Positions 24,982-34,538 are shown, counted from the first letter of the stretch. The stretch: 64,000 nt of DNA from Salegentibacter sp. Hel_I_6 (GCF_000745315.1 NZ_JQNQ01000001.1:3844001-3908000), one strand, 5' to 3'. Program-made: numbers and translations. The notes: generated by a model from the sequence alone, not told the origin.

Positions 24982-26210
24982 TTAGCTGTTCAATTTTTTT
25001 CTCAAATTATCAATATCGCTAAATATTTTAGAGTCAATTACCCGAGCATAGATTTGTGTAGTTGATATTTTAGAATGCCCTAAAAGCTTTGACACCGTTT
25101 CTATTGGAACTCCATTTGCCAAGGTAACGGTAGTAGCGAAAGTATGCCGGGCGGTATGAAAACTCAATTTCTTTTTAATTTTTAGTTTATCAGTAACTTC
25201 TCTTAAATATTCATTAGTTTTCTGATTGGAATAAACCGGTAATAATTTTTCTTTCCCATCAATTTTTGGATGCCCTTTATATCGGTCTAGAATTTCCTGA
25301 GCTTCTTTCAATATCGGTATACGAACGGCCGTATTAGTTTTACTTCTTCTGGTATAAATCCAATTTTTACCATCAATCCCAATTTGCAAATGATAATTTT
25401 TTAATGCCTTGACATCTGCATATGCCAGGCCAGTATAGCAAGAAAAAATAAAAATATCTCTGTTAATAGATAATACGGGTTTTTCTAATATTTCATTTTT
25501 AATCTTTTCAAGCTCTGTTTTGTTTAGGCATACCATATCTACTTGTTCAAAACGTAACTTGAATTTTTTAGTAGGATTTTTTTCAATCCAATCCAAATCT
25601 CCGGCTAGGCCCATTAACTTTTTGAAACGCTCCATATGCTTCATTACTCCATTATTATGAAGACCTGGCAAGGCTCGTAAAAAACTTTCAAATCCAAGAG
25701 TAAATTGATAATCAATCTGCTTTAAATAGATATCAGAAATATTTAAGTGTGTTTTTAGATATTTTTCAAGTAAGATTCTGTAGTGTAGTAGTTTTTCATT
25801 GTTCCATACTTCAGAATTTTATCCATTTTTTCTTTATGATAATTAATTAAATAGGTTAGTGTAAAATGTTGTTGATCACTTTTTAGGTATCGTGACTTGA
25901 TTTTCTGTGCATTTATAATCTGGTCTTCTTTCACGAGAGTATCATATGCATCATATAATAATGCTTTGGTTTCATCAATCTTTTTATTGATCTGCTGACT
26001 TTCCATACTATTCCCTTTTATTCTATTTGCAGCCTGATTCCACTTATCAATTGGAATAGTACGTTTTAAACTAATTTCGAGGAATTTACCGTTAACGGTA
26101 ATACGGGCATAAAGAAGGGCTAGATCTGATTTGTTTTTCTTTTTTCGGACAATAAAAGAAATAGAAAAGGTTTGACTGGTACGCATAGCTTTACAATTTA
26201 AATTAAACAA
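24982..26210 (-). pseudogene. Tyrosine recombinase, frameshifted (integrase of element 1)
   Basis: The N-terminal part (25755-26210, 151 residues) begins with the Arm-DNA-binding region RTSQTFSISFIVRKKK...ARITVNGKFLEISLKR. The C-terminal part (24982-25671 and upstream) has the SAM-like and catalytic domains (FSCYTGLAYADVKALK, FHTARHTFATTVTLANG, LLGHSKISTTQIYARV with the tyrosine). The two are out of frame near 25755-25790, where one indel would restore LEKYLKTHLNISDIYLKQ. It is clearly related to the intact integrase at 52953-54182, with the same flanking repeats, terminator and att core on its right. Confidence 0.85.
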
Positions 26211-26280
26211 TCATTAAGAATACGAAGTCAAACTGCACATGTAATTATAGAACATGAGACGTATAAAAATACAATAAAAA

Positions 26281-26324
26281 AGCTCACGATTAACTCACAG
26301 TTATAGCCATGAACTCACGATTAG
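26281..26324. repeat. Integrase-associated direct repeats (CTCACGATTA)
   Basis: CTCACGATTAACTCAC at 26283-26298 and AACTCACGATTAG at 26312-26324, between the integrase start and its att site. The same repeat lies at 44687-44704 and twice at 54254-54301. Arm-type binding sites are a likely role. The second copy has been used as target by the ISAon1-like element. Confidence 0.6.
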
Positions 26325-26371
26325 GGATCATTCTCAAAAGTTGTGTGTGAATTGAAATAATAGTTTGATTT

Positions 26372-26746
26372 TTGTTTTCTAAACAGGAAGCATTGGATCC
26401 ATATATAGACCTATTCAAGATATTATTGCCAGAATTATTAATCACCCATTTTGATCTTACCGGTCATCAAACAGAAGGAGATATATTACACCTACATTTT
26501 GAAGAGAAGCCGGAGATTCCTAAAGAGTTCTCCTCCCAGCTGGTCATAGCACACGGGTTCCATAAGGAAATAACAATCCAGGATTTTCCTGTACGTGGTA
26601 AAAAGGTATTCCTGCATATAAAACGCCGTCGGTGGCTCAATAAACAAAGCAAACAGGTTATTCAGCGTGACTGGAACTTAGTAGCACAGGGAACCCGTAT
26701 GACCGTCGAGTTCGCTGCTTTTTTAAAAGTACTTGGTCAGTATTAA
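26372..26746 (+). CDS. ISAon1-type transposase, N-terminal region protein
   Basis: 124 residues, started with TTG. It is a helical, charged protein with HIKRRRWLNKQSKQVIQRDWNL, similar to the separate N-terminal protein annotated beside ISAon1-type transposases. It overlaps the catalytic frame by 14 bp, and the following frame is +1 relative to it, just after TTTTTTAAAAG, so frameshifted fusion is possible. Confidence 0.75.
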   Translation: MFSKQEALDPYIDLFKILLPELLITHFDLTGHQTEGDILHLHFEEKPEIPKEFSSQLVIAHGFHKEITIQDFPVRGKKVFLHIKRRRWLNKQSKQVIQRDWNLVAQGTRMTVEFAAFLKVLGQY

Positions 26747-27719
26747 AGCCTCCGACTGTCATACCATCGGTGGATTTTACGGGGTCAATGGAAAGAAGCT
26801 CCAACGCCAGTACAAAAATTATTTAAGTGATTTTAAAGATTGGGATCAAAAATCCCATTCAAAGAAATGGCTCATCTTCCCCGAGAATATCAGCTCCAAG
26901 CTCTCTATAGATGAAACCGCACTCTCCAAAGGGGAGCTGTATACCATTATTGCCAATAAAAAAGCTAAGGGAAAAAAGGGCAGTATCGTAGCTATTTTCT
27001 CGGGAACCAAGGTAGAACCCATTATAGAACAGCTTCTTAAAATACCAACTTCAAAACGAGCCCGAGTCAAGGAGATCACCCTAGATATGGCCAATTCCAT
27101 GAAAACCATTGCCAGGAAATGCTTCCCTAAGGCCATACAGGTCACCGACCGATTCCATGTGCAGAAACTCACCTTTGAAGCCCTGCAGGATATTAGGATC
27201 AAGCACCGATGGGAGGCTATAGATCTGGAGAACGAACAACTCAAACAAGCCAGGTTAAAACAGAAAAGTTTTAGTCCAGAAACCTTTGCTAATGGGGATA
27301 CCAGAAAACAATTATTAGCCCGCAGCCGGTACCTGCTCTATAAAGCACCTTCAAATTGGACAGAGAACCAGCACGAGCGTAGCAAAATACTCTTCGAGCA
27401 ATACCCCGATATAAAGTTGGCCTTTAAGCTTACACAAAGACTTAGAAATATATTTAACAATGCTAAGTCAAAAGAAGGGGCCTATACAAAACTAGCCCAC
27501 TGGTACAAGGATGTAGAGGATACGGGGTTTAAGGCTTTTAATACCATAGCCAACACCATAACACTGAACTACAGATCCATTCTCAATTACTTTATCAACA
27601 GAAGTACGAATGCTTCAGCAGAATCCTTTAATGCAAAAATAAAAGCGTTTAGGGCTCAGTTTAGAGGAGTGAAAAATGTTGAATTCTTCTTATATAGATT
27701 AACTACAATTTTTGCTTAA
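26733..27719 (+). CDS. ISAon1-type transposase, catalytic part (DDE_Tnp_ISL3-like)
   Basis: 328 residues. The DDE core of the ISL3-like fold is visible: SIDETALSKGELYTI (first D), VKEITLDMANSMKTIARKCFP then QVTDRFHVQKL (second D), and a late glutamate in NRSTNASAESFNAKIKAFRAQFRG. The reading frame is open from just after a TAA at about 26723, so the first codons may come from a frameshift out of the upstream protein. The element ends are intact, so it may still be mobile. Confidence 0.82.
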   Translation: MVSIKASDCHTIGGFYGVNGKKLQRQYKNYLSDFKDWDQKSHSKKWLIFPENISSKLSIDETALSKGELYTIIANKKAKGKKGSIVAIFSGTKVEPIIEQLLKIPTSKRARVKEITLDMANSMKTIARKCFPKAIQVTDRFHVQKLTFEALQDIRIKHRWEAIDLENEQLKQARLKQKSFSPETFANGDTRKQLLARSRYLLYKAPSNWTENQHERSKILFEQYPDIKLAFKLTQRLRNIFNNAKSKEGAYTKLAHWYKDVEDTGFKAFNTIANTITLNYRSILNYFINRSTNASAESFNAKIKAFRAQFRGVKNVEFFLYRLTTIFA

Positions 27720-27794
27720 ACACAACAATATTAGGCTTGATCCACGATTAGCTCACATTAAATTTAAAATGTTTTGTTAAATATTGAGAAACAA

Positions 27795-27835
27795 AAAAGG
27801 GTAACTATATGAAAAACATACAATTACCCTTTATT
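27795..27835. terminator. Hairpin terminator beside att site 1
   Basis: AAAGGGTAA (about 27796-27804) pairs with TTACCCTTT (27824-27832), with TATATG/CATA continuing the stem and A/T-rich flanks. A matching hairpin stands at 54343-54381 beside the third integrase. Confidence 0.6.
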
Positions 27836-27859
27836 TGTGATATTTTGATATCTTAAAAA

Positions 27860-27874
27860 GTCGGGATGACAGGA
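27860..27874. other. att core GTCGGGATGACAGGA, copy 1
   Basis: Identical to the last 15 bases of the tRNA-Pro fragment at 54407-54421 and to 44612-44626. Tyrosine recombinases commonly integrate at tRNA 3' ends. Here it would be the junction between element 1 and element 2. Confidence 0.7.
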
Positions 27875-27933
27875 GTTTTAAAAGACCTTATTTGTCCTTT
27901 GAAACCGCGACTTTGTATTCTAAATTCTGGATA

Positions 27934-27953
27934 TATTCACCGAATCATTCACT
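27934..27953. repeat. Left-end direct repeat of element 2
   Basis: TATTCACCGAATCATTCACT, identical to 44491-44510 beside the second integrase. The pair marks the two ends of element 2. Confidence 0.6.
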
Positions 27954-27980
27954 AAACTAGAAAGAACTATAAGATTAATT

Positions 27981-28226
27981 TTATTTGATCGTCTTTGGTG
28001 TTATAAAGATAGAAAAAATATTAATTTTAGTTTTATCCCAATATTTTTGGATATATAAATGGAATATAAGAATATCACCAATTATCCTCTTGTTCACTCT
28101 TCCTGATATATATTCAAATAGAGATTTATTAATAGAATTAATATGAACAATTGAATTTCTGGAATATTCTGTCATTGCACTTTTCATTTTTTTTCCTTTT
28201 GCAAATAGCTTGTCCAAACCCACCAT
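27981..28226 (-). pseudogene. Fragment of a DUF4468-like secreted protein
   Basis: The frame shares AKGKKMKSAMTEYS.NSIV.INSINKSL..YISG with the C-terminal part of the intact protein at 44966-45499. The N-terminal two thirds, including the signal peptide, are missing and the C-terminal tail has run into unrelated sequence. It is a remnant at the left end of element 2. Confidence 0.7.
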
Positions 28227-28567
28227 ATACTTGTATTATACCTTATGGCAGTGGTATTCGGCGCTAATCTGGGTTTACTGGGAATGGAAACCACACTACT
28301 TTGAACTCGACCTTCTTTTAAACCTCTGTAAAAATTTTAGTAAAAGCCCCCAGATAGTTTTTACCAAAAAAATCGTTCACTTCAAAAAAGGTGTATAACC
28401 AGCTTTGCCATGCACAGTATAATAGCAACTTTAAAACAATAGATGACTTAAGCATGGAAGACAGTGATTATGCCAGAAATTTGGCGGAACGTTTTTTAAG
28501 AAGCGTTCGTAAAGAAGGCGGTAAAAAACTTAAGGAGCTTGAGCTTCTGCATAATTCAAACACCTAA
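28227..28567 (+). pseudogene. Fragment of the NTase-HEPN-like protein
   Basis: Sequence like WYSALIWVYWEWKPHYFELD and LLLNLCKNFSKSPQIVF matches the C-terminal ~110 residues of the protein at 47438-48316. A frameshift occurs near 28385-28400, after which NFKTIDDLSMEDSDYARNLAERFLR continues in another frame to the stop at 28565-28567. The N-terminal NTase part is absent. With the neighbouring fragment it mirrors a gene pair that is intact in element 3. Confidence 0.72.
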
Positions 28568-28779
28568 AAAAATTTACAGCACTCCAGTATCACTTGATAG
28601 CCCTATTCGTTATAAGGTGTTTTTCTCCAAAATTACTTTAATGTTTGGGTTAATTGCTGAAAAAGTGCAACAATAATACAAAACATTTCAAGGTAAATAA
28701 ACGACGATTCAATACTATTCTATTGTAGTATTGTTTGATTGTCAAGACTTTTGAGTCATTAATCCTTTACATAACACTA

Positions 28780-29202
28780 ATGACTCCAATAGAAGTTTTT
28801 TCCATGGCAAATGCAATAGTCCTACCCATGTGGTTCTTAATGATTTTTTTACCACAATGGAAAATCACAAGATTTCTAATAGCTCATAGGGTAATTCCAA
28901 TAATACTAGCGGTCCTTTACACTGTTTATATCCTTCTGTATACAATGGACTATGGAATTATGGATTTTTCCAGTTTATCTTCCGTAATGACCATATTTAC
29001 CCAGGAAAATGCAGTACTCGCTGGATGGCTTCATTATTTGGCCTTTGATCTTCTTGTAGGTATATGGATATTAAATCAAAACAAATTTCTGGGTTTGAAT
29101 CAACTACTAATTGCCCCATGTCTTTTCTTAACATTCATGTTTGGCCCGTTAGGTTTCTTAATATTCATAGTCATAAAAGCAACTAAAAATAACAAACGAT
29201 GA
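28780..29202 (+). CDS. ABA4-like family membrane protein
   Basis: A TTG could open the frame at 28735, but the ATG at 28780 (MTPIEVFSMANAIVLPMWFLMIFLPQWKITR) fits the ABA4-like family start, giving 140 residues. Four hydrophobic segments follow. The pattern FDLLVGIWILNQNKF and FGPLGFLIF is typical of the family. ABA4 of plants acts in neoxanthin synthesis; the bacterial proteins have no proven role. Its stop overlaps the next start (ATGA), so the two are co-transcribed. Confidence 0.8.
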   Translation: MTPIEVFSMANAIVLPMWFLMIFLPQWKITRFLIAHRVIPIILAVLYTVYILLYTMDYGIMDFSSLSSVMTIFTQENAVLAGWLHYLAFDLLVGIWILNQNKFLGLNQLLIAPCLFLTFMFGPLGFLIFIVIKATKNNKR

Positions 29203-30107
29203 AGAACGAAACCGTAACCAAAGGAAGATTCATTCTCTCTTTTCACCAGGGAACTATTAAGAAAAATATGATTACCGATACTATTATTAGGCTATGGATA
29301 GATGCTCAAGGAAAAATTAATAACCTTCTTAAGCAAGTAAAATATGGAAGTTCAATGATTTACTGGACTGCGATAGTCATAATATTAATAGGCATTGGGT
29401 GTCTGGTAGGCCTCATCATCGATGACAGAACTCTTATGGGCGTTAATGTGTGGTTAAAACCTTTGAAGTTTTCAATTTCAATAGCGGTTTATCTTATTAC
29501 CGTAGGCTATTTGATAACAAAGTATCCCTATTCAGAAAGAAAGAAACATTTAATAAATAATGCTACAGCCTGGTCATTGTTATTGGAATTTATAATCATT
29601 GTATTTCAGGCCTCAAGAGGTATTCACTCACATTATAACACCACCACCTCATTCGATGGAATTCTATTTTTGTCAATGGGTTTCTTGGTCGGCATAAATG
29701 TTTTATTAATGGTTCTGTTTATAGTTGATACAATACGTTTGAAACTGAACACCACCAAAGTTTTACAATGGGCAATATTGTTGGGTTGGCTTACAGTCTT
29801 TTTCGGTAGCTGGGTAGGTGGTCAAATGACCAGTCAATTGGCTCACAACATTGGGGTAGCTGATGGAGGAGCAGGATTACCTTTGGTCAATTGGAGCACT
29901 AAAGGAGGTGATTTAAGAATTGCCCACTTTTTTGCATTGCACGGCTTACAGATAATTCCGTTATTCGCTTTATGGGTTTCCAAAAAGTGGAGTTTATCCA
30001 GTAGAAATAATATTATTGTAGTAAGTATTTTTGGATTGTTATTCGCTTCTTGGATAGGCTTTATTTTTTATCAGGCGAAGCAGGGTATTCCTTTGCTCGC
30101 ACAATAA
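29199..30107 (+). CDS. Multi-pass membrane protein, hypothetical
   Basis: The protein has 302 residues and seven or so hydrophobic segments (around residues 52-72, 85-104, 122-138, 152-175, 185-205, 240-258, 270-290). Conserved-looking loop motifs are NVWLKPLKFSISIAVYL, SRGIHSHYN and DLRIAHFFALHGLQIIPL. I do not know the family by name. It overlaps the ABA4-like gene by 4 bp and its stop is 8 bp before the kinase start, so it belongs to the ABA4-like / sensor operon, perhaps as a partner in membrane sensing. Confidence 0.72.
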   Translation: MKNETVTKGRFILSFHQGTIKKNMITDTIIRLWIDAQGKINNLLKQVKYGSSMIYWTAIVIILIGIGCLVGLIIDDRTLMGVNVWLKPLKFSISIAVYLITVGYLITKYPYSERKKHLINNATAWSLLLEFIIIVFQASRGIHSHYNTTTSFDGILFLSMGFLVGINVLLMVLFIVDTIRLKLNTTKVLQWAILLGWLTVFFGSWVGGQMTSQLAHNIGVADGGAGLPLVNWSTKGGDLRIAHFFALHGLQIIPLFALWVSKKWSLSSRNNIIVVSIFGLLFASWIGFIFYQAKQGIPLLAQ

Positions 30108-30115
30108 CTAATTTA

Positions 30116-31198
30116 ATGTTTTACAATAAAGAAGAGCGTTTACTTTATTTAGGGTTTGATGATTTCTGGTTTAAAACTTTGGGCATTCTTACCTTAAGTT
30201 TTACCACGTATTTTCTATTTACCAATCCTTTCCAGGAACACCCAGTTAGCGAGATTATCATTAATTGGGGAATTTCGTTTTTGTTTTCCACCTTTGATTG
30301 GTTTATTATCAGGGCAATAATGATTCAGCTTCGAAACAAATTTCCTGACCTTAAGGATAGTGTACGGCGTATCGTTCTGTTTATTATTGCCATCATCATT
30401 ACCGTAATTTTTGTAGATTATATTGGCCTTACGATGCTCTCATTTCTAACAAACGAAAATTATAATTTTGTTGGCCGATCCAAAGCATTACTTTCCATTA
30501 TCCTTATCAGTATCATGACCATGGCAATTTATGAAGCTATTTATTTCTATGTGCGGCTTAAAAAATCTATTCGGGAAGAGGAACAATCAAAACAAGCCAT
30601 TGTACAGGCACAACTGGACGTACTACGAAATCAGGCGCAACCTCACTTTTTCTTTAACACGCTAAATACGCTTCGTGATATCATCGATCAAAACTCCAAG
30701 CAGCAGGCCATGGTTTTCGTGGATAAGCTGTCCGATATTTATCGGTTTTTGTTGGAATCAGAAAATGCCAATTTAATTACCCTTAGAGATGAACTTAAAT
30801 TTGCTAAAGCGTACACCCACATTCAAGCTGAACGTTTTGGGGACAATTTAAAAGTAATTTGGGATATTCCAGAAGTTTCCATGAAGGATATGATTGTACC
30901 AATGAGTATTCAACTATTGTTGGAAAATGCGATTAAACACAATGTTATTTCCAATGCTAAACCTTTAGTGATTAATGTCCTTGTCAAGGATGGTAAATTG
31001 GTAATCAACAATAGAATACAACCTAAATCATCGCAACTACCCTCTACTAAGATTGGCTTAAAAAATATAGAGCGGAGATACGCTTTGATTTCTAAGAATT
31101 CTATTGAAATTGAAAATGGTAAAGGGGAATTTACTGTTTCACTACCTTTATTAAGTACTTCTGAAGAAAAGAATAGTCATGAAGATATTGATCATTGA
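30116..31198 (+). CDS. LytS-like sensor histidine kinase
   Basis: I choose the ATG at 30116 (MFYNKEERLLYLGFDD), which gives 360 residues and avoids a 58-bp overlap with the gene before. Four transmembrane segments lie between residues 20 and 155, with no extracellular sensor domain. Then comes the His_kinase (PF06580-type) region LRNQAQPHFFFNTLNTLRD with the phospho-accepting histidine, and an ATPase part with LLLENAIKHN. Such kinases pair with LytTR regulators. The gene overlaps its response regulator by 20 bp, so coupling is nearly certain. Confidence 0.87.
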   Translation: MFYNKEERLLYLGFDDFWFKTLGILTLSFTTYFLFTNPFQEHPVSEIIINWGISFLFSTFDWFIIRAIMIQLRNKFPDLKDSVRRIVLFIIAIIITVIFVDYIGLTMLSFLTNENYNFVGRSKALLSIILISIMTMAIYEAIYFYVRLKKSIREEEQSKQAIVQAQLDVLRNQAQPHFFFNTLNTLRDIIDQNSKQQAMVFVDKLSDIYRFLLESENANLITLRDELKFAKAYTHIQAERFGDNLKVIWDIPEVSMKDMIVPMSIQLLLENAIKHNVISNAKPLVINVLVKDGKLVINNRIQPKSSQLPSTKIGLKNIERRYALISKNSIEIENGKGEFTVSLPLLSTSEEKNSHEDIDH

Positions 31199-31931
31199 AG
31201 ACGAAGCGCGAGCAGCAAGTCAGTTGAAGCGTATGATAAGCGCGTCCGGTTTTTATTATGAACTATTAGGCATAATTGATACAGTAGAAGATGCCATATT
31301 ATGGTTTAAAAAAAACGAAGCTCCCGAACTGGTATTTATGGATATACAATTGGCCGATGGATTAAGCTTTGAAATTTTTCAGAAAATTGATTTGGAAGCT
31401 CCAATAATATTTACAACCGCATTTGACCAATACGCTATCCAGGCATTTAAAGTGAACAGTGTAGACTATTTGCTTAAACCCATTCAGCAGGAAAATTTAA
31501 ATAATGCGCTTAGTAAATTCAACAAAAGCATTAAAAATGTACCGATAGAACCATACATTCTGAAACAACTTCTTGGCAGTATCCAGAGTAAGAATATACG
31601 TGAGGGGATATTGGTTAAGGAGGGAAATGGATTTCTACAGATCAAGACTTCGGAGCTATCTTATTGCTATTCAGAAAACAGCATCACTTTCGGTGTGGCT
31701 TCTGGAAAACGTTATATTATAAATGAAAATATTGATGAGTTATTTGATTCGCTTGATCAAAATAAATTCTTTCGAATCAACCGGGGACAAATTGTTTCTA
31801 AAACTTCTATTTCAAAAATAGAGTCATATTTTAATCATCGGGTCAAACTAGCTATAATAAATCCACGGGACCAGGAATTTATAGTCAGCAGATCCAAAAC
31901 CAATGATTTCAAGGATTGGATGAATAGCTAA
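31179..31931 (+). CDS. LytTR family response regulator
   Basis: The protein has 250 residues. The receiver domain (1-120) shows the acidic pocket IIEDEAR, the phospho-acceptor LVFMDIQLADG (Asp about 55), T in FTTAFDQYA and K in DYLLKPIQ. The C-terminal LytTR DNA-binding domain begins about residue 145 (GILVKEGNGFLQIKTSELSY...) and ends RFKTNDF-like SRSKTNDFKDWM. It starts inside the kinase gene. Likely targets are nearby promoters in the same element, such as the AraC and receptor genes. Confidence 0.9.
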   Translation: MKILIIEDEARAASQLKRMISASGFYYELLGIIDTVEDAILWFKKNEAPELVFMDIQLADGLSFEIFQKIDLEAPIIFTTAFDQYAIQAFKVNSVDYLLKPIQQENLNNALSKFNKSIKNVPIEPYILKQLLGSIQSKNIREGILVKEGNGFLQIKTSELSYCYSENSITFGVASGKRYIINENIDELFDSLDQNKFFRINRGQIVSKTSISKIESYFNHRVKLAIINPRDQEFIVSRSKTNDFKDWMNS

Positions 31932-32021
31932 ATTCTACTTCTAAATTAAATTGGAAAGCTGATCGCATGGGAAGAAATATCCTGCAAAACTTTAAAACGT
32001 TCAACTTCGGGTTTTAGTCCG

Positions 32022-32093
32022 CAAGATGTGTGCCTGTGGGCACAATCTTGATTGCTCCCGGTGGTCGCAATGAAAAAAAGAGATGTTTAAGGG
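32022..32093. repeat. Dispersed hairpin repeat (copy in element 2)
   Basis: Arms CAAGATGTGTGCC and GGGCACAATCTTG (32022-32050) form a hairpin with loop TGT, followed by ATTGCTCCCGGTGGTCGCAA. The same 65-70 bp occur at 48839-48907 in element 3. It lies between operons and may act as a terminator or processing site. Confidence 0.55.
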
Positions 32094-32235
32094 TTATTAT
32101 TATCATAAACAGAATAACCGATATAACTACTTGAAACTGGATCCTTATAAAAAGAATTACGCTTTTGCAACACAGTTGATAATTGTATAACCAGCATTTA
32201 AAAACTACATTTGGTTACTCAAAAGCTTAAACTTA

Positions 32236-33372
32236 ATGAGAGAGGTTGATTTAGTAACAATTGCAGGGATAATTTCCACCTTCATAGCATTACTTTTGGC
32301 TATTTTTATTTTTTCGGTAGAATCAAAAAATAAAATCAGCAATAAGCTTTTCGCCTCTTTTTTGGTTTTAAATGCTTTGGAATTCTCCAGTTGGTTTTTG
32401 CGTCTATTTCTCGAAGAGCCTACTAATTTTGTAAATAACCTGCTTATAGCAAAGGATTTACTGGCTTATTTGCCAATGCCCATATTTTATTTGTACATAT
32501 TATCTGTCTGTTATTCAGATTTTCAATTAAAACGGAAGCATTTATGGCATGCCTTGCCTTATTTAATCGCAAATTTAGTGATGCTCCCGAGGTTTTATCT
32601 GACCAATACCGCTCAAAAATTAGAACTATTCGGGGAGTATAATCATCTCTACGAAATTATCTTTTTACATATTTCGCTCCACCTGCAAGCTATTATATAT
32701 TTAACCGCCGGATTTATAGTTTTAAACAAAGCCAGGAAAATTTTCCTGGAAAATTACTCCAGCAGTACCATAGCAACCTATAAATGGTTGTTTCAGCTAT
32801 TGCTTTTTACATCACTGCTATATGCTGTCGCATTAATAAAGAATATTTTAAAGTATTACGGTGAAGTAGATGTATTTAATAATGCTCAAACTGTAGTAGT
32901 CTTGTTTGTTTTAGGTATTGTTTGCTGGTATGTGTTAAAAGCCCTTCGCTATCCCAATCTTTTTAGCGGGGTAGATTCCAAAATAGCTTTGACCCAAAAT
33001 TTAGCTGATGAAAATGATAACGGGCAGGATCCAAATTACACCAACCAAATTGAGAACTTGACTTCTTATATGGAAACTGAAAAACCATATTTAAACCCTT
33101 CTTTATCTCTTAGGAATTTGGCTGACCAGATGGGAATGAATTCCAGGGAGCTTTCCATCATAATAAACCAGAAGTTGAATCAGCACTTTTTTGATTTTAT
33201 AAATGGATATCGCATTAAAGAAGCCATGGATATTTTAACCGATCCGGCTAAAAAGGATGAAACTGTATTGGAGATTTTATATGAAGTAGGCTTTAATTCT
33301 AAATCTTCCTTTAATACGGCATTCAAAAAACATACAAGAAAGACGCCAACCGAATACAGGAAATCATCTTAA
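32236..33372 (+). CDS. Membrane-anchored AraC family regulator, paralogue A
   Basis: The protein has 378 residues. Residues 1-235 form a multi-pass membrane module of about seven helices, starting ITATFIALLL-like IISTFIALLLAIFIF. Residues ~275-378 are an AraC HTH_18 domain (LRNLADQMGMNSRELSIIINQ, ILYEVGFNSKSSFNTAFKKH, ending TPTEYRK). The architecture is common in Flavobacteriia and probably senses a membrane or envelope signal. It is followed 35 bp later by a paralogue with the same layout. Confidence 0.85.
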   Translation: MREVDLVTIAGIISTFIALLLAIFIFSVESKNKISNKLFASFLVLNALEFSSWFLRLFLEEPTNFVNNLLIAKDLLAYLPMPIFYLYILSVCYSDFQLKRKHLWHALPYLIANLVMLPRFYLTNTAQKLELFGEYNHLYEIIFLHISLHLQAIIYLTAGFIVLNKARKIFLENYSSSTIATYKWLFQLLLFTSLLYAVALIKNILKYYGEVDVFNNAQTVVVLFVLGIVCWYVLKALRYPNLFSGVDSKIALTQNLADENDNGQDPNYTNQIENLTSYMETEKPYLNPSLSLRNLADQMGMNSRELSIIINQKLNQHFFDFINGYRIKEAMDILTDPAKKDETVLEILYEVGFNSKSSFNTAFKKHTRKTPTEYRKSS

Positions 33373-33407
33373 AATCTACTATTAAATAATACGTATAATT
33401 AACAATA

Positions 33408-34538
33408 ATGAATCAGGTAAACTCATTAACAGTTATAGCAATCCTCTCGTGTTTTATCAGCCTGTTACTTGCTTCTTTTTTACTATCTGTAAAATCTAAA
33501 AATAAAATAAGCAATAAACTTTTTGCTACTTTTTTAATTTTAAGTGCCATAGATTTAAGCGGTTGGTTTCAATATTTATATCTCCCTGGTTTATCCAATT
33601 TTGGAATGGCGAAAAGTTTGCTTTCTTTTTTGCAAATGCCTGTTTTGTATTTTTATGTACTCTCTGTTTGTTATTCAGATTTTAAATTAAAACCAAAACA
33701 TGCATGGCACATAATTCCTTTTGTGATTGCCAATTTAGTGATGATTCCGAGATTTTATAGTGTAAACACAATAAGTAAATATTCACTTTGGGAGGATTAT
33801 AATAGAATTTATGAAGTTATTTATATTCATGTCTCTATAGAGCTACAGTTTATTATTTATATCATATTCATTTTTGTTATTTTAAATCGATATAAAAGAA
33901 TATATCAACAAAATTTTTCTGATACTGGATCAAAAGTATTTCAATGGTTATTTCAATTCACATTCGTTTCGGCAGTTATTCATAGCGTTGTTATTCTAAA
34001 AAATATCTTAAAATTTGTGGATTTTAGGGAAAATACATTCGAATCAGTTCAATTAGTGTTAAGTATCTTAGGTCTAATCGTTATTTGCTGGTACGTTTTA
34101 AAAGCCTTGAGATATCCTGAATTGTTTAACGGAGTTAACTCAAATACTGTTTTAGTTGAAGATTTAAATCCAAGAGAATTCCATACAAATTCTAAGCAGA
34201 TTAATCAATTAACTTCTTATATGGAGAAGGAAAAACCATATTTAAACGCGTCTTTAACAATCAGAAATCTAGCTGATCAGATGGGGATGAATTCCAGGGA
34301 GCTTTCCATCACAATAAACCAGAAGTTGAATCAGCACTTTTTTGATTTTGTAAACGGATATCGCATTCAAGAAGCGATGGATATTCTAGTCGATCCGGCT
34401 AAAAAAGACGAAACTGTATTGGAGATTTTATATGAAGTAGGATTTAATTCTAAATCTTCTTTTAATACTGCATTCAAAAAACATACAGGAAAGACACCTA
34501 CCGAATTTAGAAAAATAGGCTTGAAATCAATCACTTAA
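33408..34538 (+). CDS. Membrane-anchored AraC family regulator, paralogue B
   Basis: 376 residues with the same domain plan as the preceding gene. The membrane part is clearly diverged (for example QMPVLYFYVLSVCYSDFKLKPKHAWHIIPF), whereas the HTH part is nearly identical in protein and DNA (MNSRELSITINQKLNQHFFD, EILYEVGFNSKSSFNTAFKKH). The two may therefore bind the same DNA sites and respond to different signals. The outer-membrane receptor gene begins 130 bp downstream and is the obvious candidate target. Confidence 0.85.
   Translation: MNQVNSLTVIAILSCFISLLLASFLLSVKSKNKISNKLFATFLILSAIDLSGWFQYLYLPGLSNFGMAKSLLSFLQMPVLYFYVLSVCYSDFKLKPKHAWHIIPFVIANLVMIPRFYSVNTISKYSLWEDYNRIYEVIYIHVSIELQFIIYIIFIFVILNRYKRIYQQNFSDTGSKVFQWLFQFTFVSAVIHSVVILKNILKFVDFRENTFESVQLVLSILGLIVICWYVLKALRYPELFNGVNSNTVLVEDLNPREFHTNSKQINQLTSYMEKEKPYLNASLTIRNLADQMGMNSRELSITINQKLNQHFFDFVNGYRIQEAMDILVDPAKKDETVLEILYEVGFNSKSSFNTAFKKHTGKTPTEFRKIGLKSIT

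Larger units (their letters stand above)
26325..27743 (+). mobile_element. ISAon1-like insertion sequence with 8-bp target duplication
   Basis: The element is bounded by ACGATTAG on both sides (26317-26324 and 27744-27751), an 8-bp target duplication. The termini are imperfect inverted repeats: GGATCATTCTCAAAAGTTGTG at the left and GGATCAAGCCTAATATTGTT (complement) at the right. It splits the leader region of the broken integrase from its att site. Confidence 0.82.

Noticed and set aside
26372..26746. Treating the small ISAon1 frame as a broken transposase
   Set aside because: The same two-frame arrangement is usual for this IS group, and the element has intact ends with an 8-bp target duplication.
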